From UBA8752 sp002336475 (lineage in GTDB: Bacteria; Bacteroidota; Bacteroidia; Flavobacteriales_D; Sanyastnellaceae), in the NCBI GenBank assembly GCA_943846755.1, contig OX044365.1, forward strand, positions 496,001 through 560,000: DNA of 64,000 nucleotides, read 5' to 3'. The position numbers and the translations under genes are program-made. The notes beneath the pieces are model-generated. The model searched no databases and was not told where the DNA came from. It saw only the letters and a program-made list of their open reading frames with translations. This document shows, in pieces, positions 61,948 through 64,000 of this stretch (positions are counted from its first letter, which is position 1; the number at the start of each line of letters is the position of its first letter).

Positions 61948-62801
61948 GCCTTGCCTTGTCCGAGGGCCTGCTTGGCTGCATCCCAATGCCGGTCCATCTC
62001 CTCCAATGGCATCGCAGCGAGGTCGCCTCCTGAGGCGGCGATGCGGCGCTCCATCTCTTCGAACCGCGACTTGAACCTTCGGTTGGTCCTTTCCAATGCC
62101 TCATCGGGGTTGACGTCCAAAAACCGGGCGTAGTTGATCAATGCGAACATCACATCACCAAACTCATCTGCCATGCGGTCCGACTTGGTTTCAACCTCAG
62201 CTTCCAACTCGCCCAATTCTTCTTGGACCTTTTCCCACACCTGACCGGCGTGGTCCCAATCAAAGCCCACTCCGCGCACTTTTTCTTGGATGCGCTGGGC
62301 TTTGACCATAGAAGGCAGACTGGTGGGCACGCCGTCAAGTACCCCCTTAGGTTTGTCCGAATCAGTGCCTTTCTCCTTGAGCTTGATCTTTTCCCAATTG
62401 GCCTTGACCTCTTCTTCGGTGGCGGCTTCGACATCCCCATAAATGTGAGGGTGACGGTGCACGAGTTTGTCGCATATGCCGTGAAGCACATCGGCAGCGT
62501 CAAAAACTCCAGCCTCGGAACCCAACCTGCTGTAAAACACCATGTGCAGCATCAAATCGCCGACTTCTTTGCCCACCTCCTCGAGGTCTTTAGACAGAAT
62601 AGAATCCGCCAATTCATACGTTTCCTCAATCGTCAAGTGACGCAGCGATTCGAAGGTTTGCTTGCGGTCCCAAGGGCAACCTTCCCGCAGGTCATCCATG
62701 ATGTCCAAAAGGCGGCCAAAAGCAGCCAGTTTTTCTTCTCGGGTATGTCCGCCAACAGGCGAAGTCAGTGTTGGACGTTGTATGGCTTCGGTGTGCGGCA
62801 T
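61944..62801 (-). CDS. mazG: Nucleoside triphosphate pyrophosphohydrolase MazG
   Basis: Hydrolyses (d)NTPs to NMP and pyrophosphate, cleaning the nucleotide pool. The protein has 285 residues starting MPHTEAIQRPTLTSP, with the two MazG domains: CPWDRKQTFESLRHLTIEETYELADSI (with the metal-binding E-E--E pattern and EVGKEVGDLMLHM) and a second EELGELEAEV ... DEFGDVMFALINYARFL. A perfect -7 box (62807-62814) lies 5 bases upstream of the ATG. Its stop overlaps the lipoprotein ATG by ATGA, so the two are co-translated. Confidence 0.94.
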   Translation of the reverse strand: MPHTEAIQRPTLTSPVGGHTREEKLAAFGRLLDIMDDLREGCPWDRKQTFESLRHLTIEETYELADSILSKDLEEVGKEVGDLMLHMVFYSRLGSEAGVFDAADVLHGICDKLVHRHPHIYGDVEAATEEEVKANWEKIKLKEKGTDSDKPKGVLDGVPTSLPSMVKAQRIQEKVRGVGFDWDHAGQVWEKVQEELGELEAEVETKSDRMADEFGDVMFALINYARFLDVNPDEALERTNRRFKSRFEEMERRIAASGGDLAAMPLEEMDRHWDAAKQALGQGKA

Positions 62802-62806
62802 GGGTC

Positions 62807-62814
62807 CAAAATTA
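62807..62814 (-). promoter_or_regulatory. Bacteroidota -7 box (TAATTTTG) upstream of mazG
   Basis: Exact TAnnTTTG on the leftward strand (CAAAATTA on the upper strand), ending 5 bases before the mazG ATG. The transcript would have almost no leader. Confidence 0.6.
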
Positions 62815-62832
62815 AGGGGCACCTTTGGGCTG

Positions 62833-63933
62833 GTGACACGAAGGCCCATTCAAATAAGCAGCGGATTGATTTTGGGGGTACTCCTAGGGGTGCTCATTCC
62901 CCATGGACGGTCCTATGGTCAAGCCGCGCAGGCAGAGACAGCAGGGCAATGGTCAGCCAGCTTCGGTGCAGGATTTCTGGTGCCACACCGCTCGGTCATT
63001 CGCGGACTCATCGAAGGGCATGCCCTGCGCAGTGAACTGTCTTGGAACAGCAAAGCGTTTGGATTTTGGGCCGCTCACCGTCACCAGCCCCGTTGGGGAT
63101 TTTCTGTAATCGCCACCGATACTGGAGCGCCAGAGCACATCGGCAGACAAGTGGCCGCATTGTCGCATGTTGATTTGGCACTGCACGGCAGGCTGCATTT
63201 CCGATTGGGGGGTGGTCTTGGCTGGACCCAAAAAACTTGGGGAAGTCTCACAGCACCTGGCCGCGAGCGGGTGGTCATTGGTTCTTCCATCAACGGTGCT
63301 GCTCAGATTGGCGTGGGCCTTTTGCCGGCTCAGAATTCCACCGCTTGGCACCGAAACTGGGGCATCAGCATGCGATTGGACCACCAAAGCAACGCCTCGT
63401 TCAAACAACCCAACCTCGGCACCAATGTGGTCAGCCTGAACGTCAATGCTGTGCTGATGCGCACGGCTGTCCAGAGAATCGGCGAAGTCGACAAGGCGGT
63501 CATAGACCTCCTCCCTGCGCCCATCACAGGTGGCTATTTGTTTCTCGGCATTGGCCGCCGGCAACCTGCCCCACTCGCCGACCAGGAAAATGTCATGGAA
63601 TGCGGTTACGAATACCGTTTCGGGGGCAGAGCCAGGATCGGCTATGTCACGGGTGGCCTTCTGGCCGTAAGGCCCCAACACGTGGGGTCCAGCCTGCATG
63701 CGGGATTTCAATTGAGGTTTACCCGCATTCACATTGACTTGCTCCACGGGAGGTATCTGCAGCGCTGGCAGCCTGAAGAAAACCAATACAACCGGGTGGT
63801 GCTCAATGTCTACCTCAGCAAAGGATGGTGGTCGCGTCTGGTGCTACACACCCATGGTTTTAGGGCACACCATCCAGCCTTGGGCATCGCTTGGACGCCT
63901 GGCCACCGTTCTCCCCTCTATCCGATTCGGTAA
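62833..63933 (+). CDS. Acyloxyacyl hydrolase / PagL-like lipid A deacylase
   Basis: Outer-membrane beta-barrel-like protein of about 366 residues. I use the GTG at 62833 (MTRRPIQISSGLILGVLLGVLIPHG, a signal peptide); an ATG at 62800 in the same frame is the alternative and overlaps the mazG start region. Family marker: RLDHQSNASFKQPNLGTN, the H-x-S-N region of PagL-type lipid A 3-O-deacylases, and alternating beta strands throughout. Removing an acyl chain from lipid A is the known activity of the family; the substrate here is inferred. Divergent from mazG, convergent with the gene at the right edge. Confidence 0.78.
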   Translation: MTRRPIQISSGLILGVLLGVLIPHGRSYGQAAQAETAGQWSASFGAGFLVPHRSVIRGLIEGHALRSELSWNSKAFGFWAAHRHQPRWGFSVIATDTGAPEHIGRQVAALSHVDLALHGRLHFRLGGGLGWTQKTWGSLTAPGRERVVIGSSINGAAQIGVGLLPAQNSTAWHRNWGISMRLDHQSNASFKQPNLGTNVVSLNVNAVLMRTAVQRIGEVDKAVIDLLPAPITGGYLFLGIGRRQPAPLADQENVMECGYEYRFGGRARIGYVTGGLLAVRPQHVGSSLHAGFQLRFTRIHIDLLHGRYLQRWQPEENQYNRVVLNVYLSKGWWSRLVLHTHGFRAHHPALGIAWTPGHRSPLYPIR

Positions 63934-63940
63934 GGAAGGG

Positions 63941-64000
63941 TCAACCGCAGGAAGCCCCAAAGAGGGAAAGCACTTCCAACAGGTCATTCACACCTGTGGT
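63941..64000 (-). CDS. C-terminal end of a further secreted protein (partial, dockerin-like tail)
   Basis: Leftward frame cut by the right edge: 19 codons reading TTGVNDLLEVLSLFGASCG and a TGA stop at 63941-63943. The VNDLLEVLSLFG segment matches the tail of the giant protein (ININDLLDFFQIYGSDC), the end of a dockerin-like EF-hand. Another modular secreted protein therefore probably starts outside the window. The stop lies 7 bases beyond that of the deacylase gene. Confidence 0.6.
   Translation of the reverse strand, partial: TTGVNDLLEVLSLFGASCG

Noticed and set aside
1..64000. tRNA, rRNA, insertion sequences, prophage genes, toxin-antitoxin pairs
   Set aside because: I looked for cloverleaf-like sequences and for transposase, integrase and phage motifs in the non-coding gaps and coding frames, and saw none.

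Overview
The window looks like a chromosomal segment of an uncultured, probably marine member of the Bacteroidota (order Flavobacteriales). The evidence is five proteins ending in type IX secretion (T9SS) C-terminal domains or close variants, SprB-type and FAS1 repeats, Bacteroidota-type -7 boxes (TAnnTTTG) in front of several genes, and Bacteroidota-typical genes (folP-cdaA pair, DUF1599, BT_3928-like DoxX protein, LptF-type permease). Coding density is very high. No gene-free stretch exceeds 300 bases; the longest gaps (9142-9315, 11770-11938, 14286-14472) hold terminators or promoters. I see no rRNA, tRNA, CRISPR, insertion sequence or phage gene.

Layout: 1-2335 cysteine dioxygenase (cut by the edge), a small unknown gene, a PhoD-like phosphatase. 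2347-13693 four leftward genes for large secreted modular proteins, at least three followed by their own hairpin terminator. 13821-22840 housekeeping: thioesterase, HU, TrmH, MATE, Fmt, a fused methylmalonyl-CoA mutase, CsaA, HAD phosphatase, class IV aminotransferase. 22831-29399 a frameshifted OppB-like permease, DoxX/MauE protein, DUF1599, folP, cdaA, a T9SS choice-of-anchor-B protein and a small unknown. 29399-40264 DPP III-like peptidase, LptF-like permease, two glycosyltransferases, a 2OG-Fe(II) oxygenase, a split YeeE/YedE transporter, an HtrA protease, a Lon-N-domain protein and a lipoprotein. 40320-43988 two guanidino-group enzymes followed by argS. 44729-55973 one giant gene of about 3,750 codons, broken by a single base. 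56115-61185 a rightward operon ffh-folD-ribD-DMT-SGNH. 61186-64000 a GIN-like lipoprotein, mazG, a PagL-like deacylase, and the last 19 codons of a further secreted protein.

The most unusual content is the secreted-protein set. The same building blocks recur in different orders: an approximately 190-residue beta-rich module that I do not recognise (eight copies in three genes), a cysteine-rich acidic repeat starting GCTDxxACNYD and ending DDGSC (about 60 copies in four genes), HYR-like domains (12), SprB-like domains (about 10), glycogen-binding/CBM-like modules (8) and one FAS1 domain. Some of these proteins end in a T9SS domain and others in a short dockerin-like EF-hand tail.

Three genes (giant gene, oppB-like, ribD) are each broken by what looks like a one-base indel, restored by adding or removing one base. 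Sequencing error and real mutation cannot be told apart from the sequence alone.
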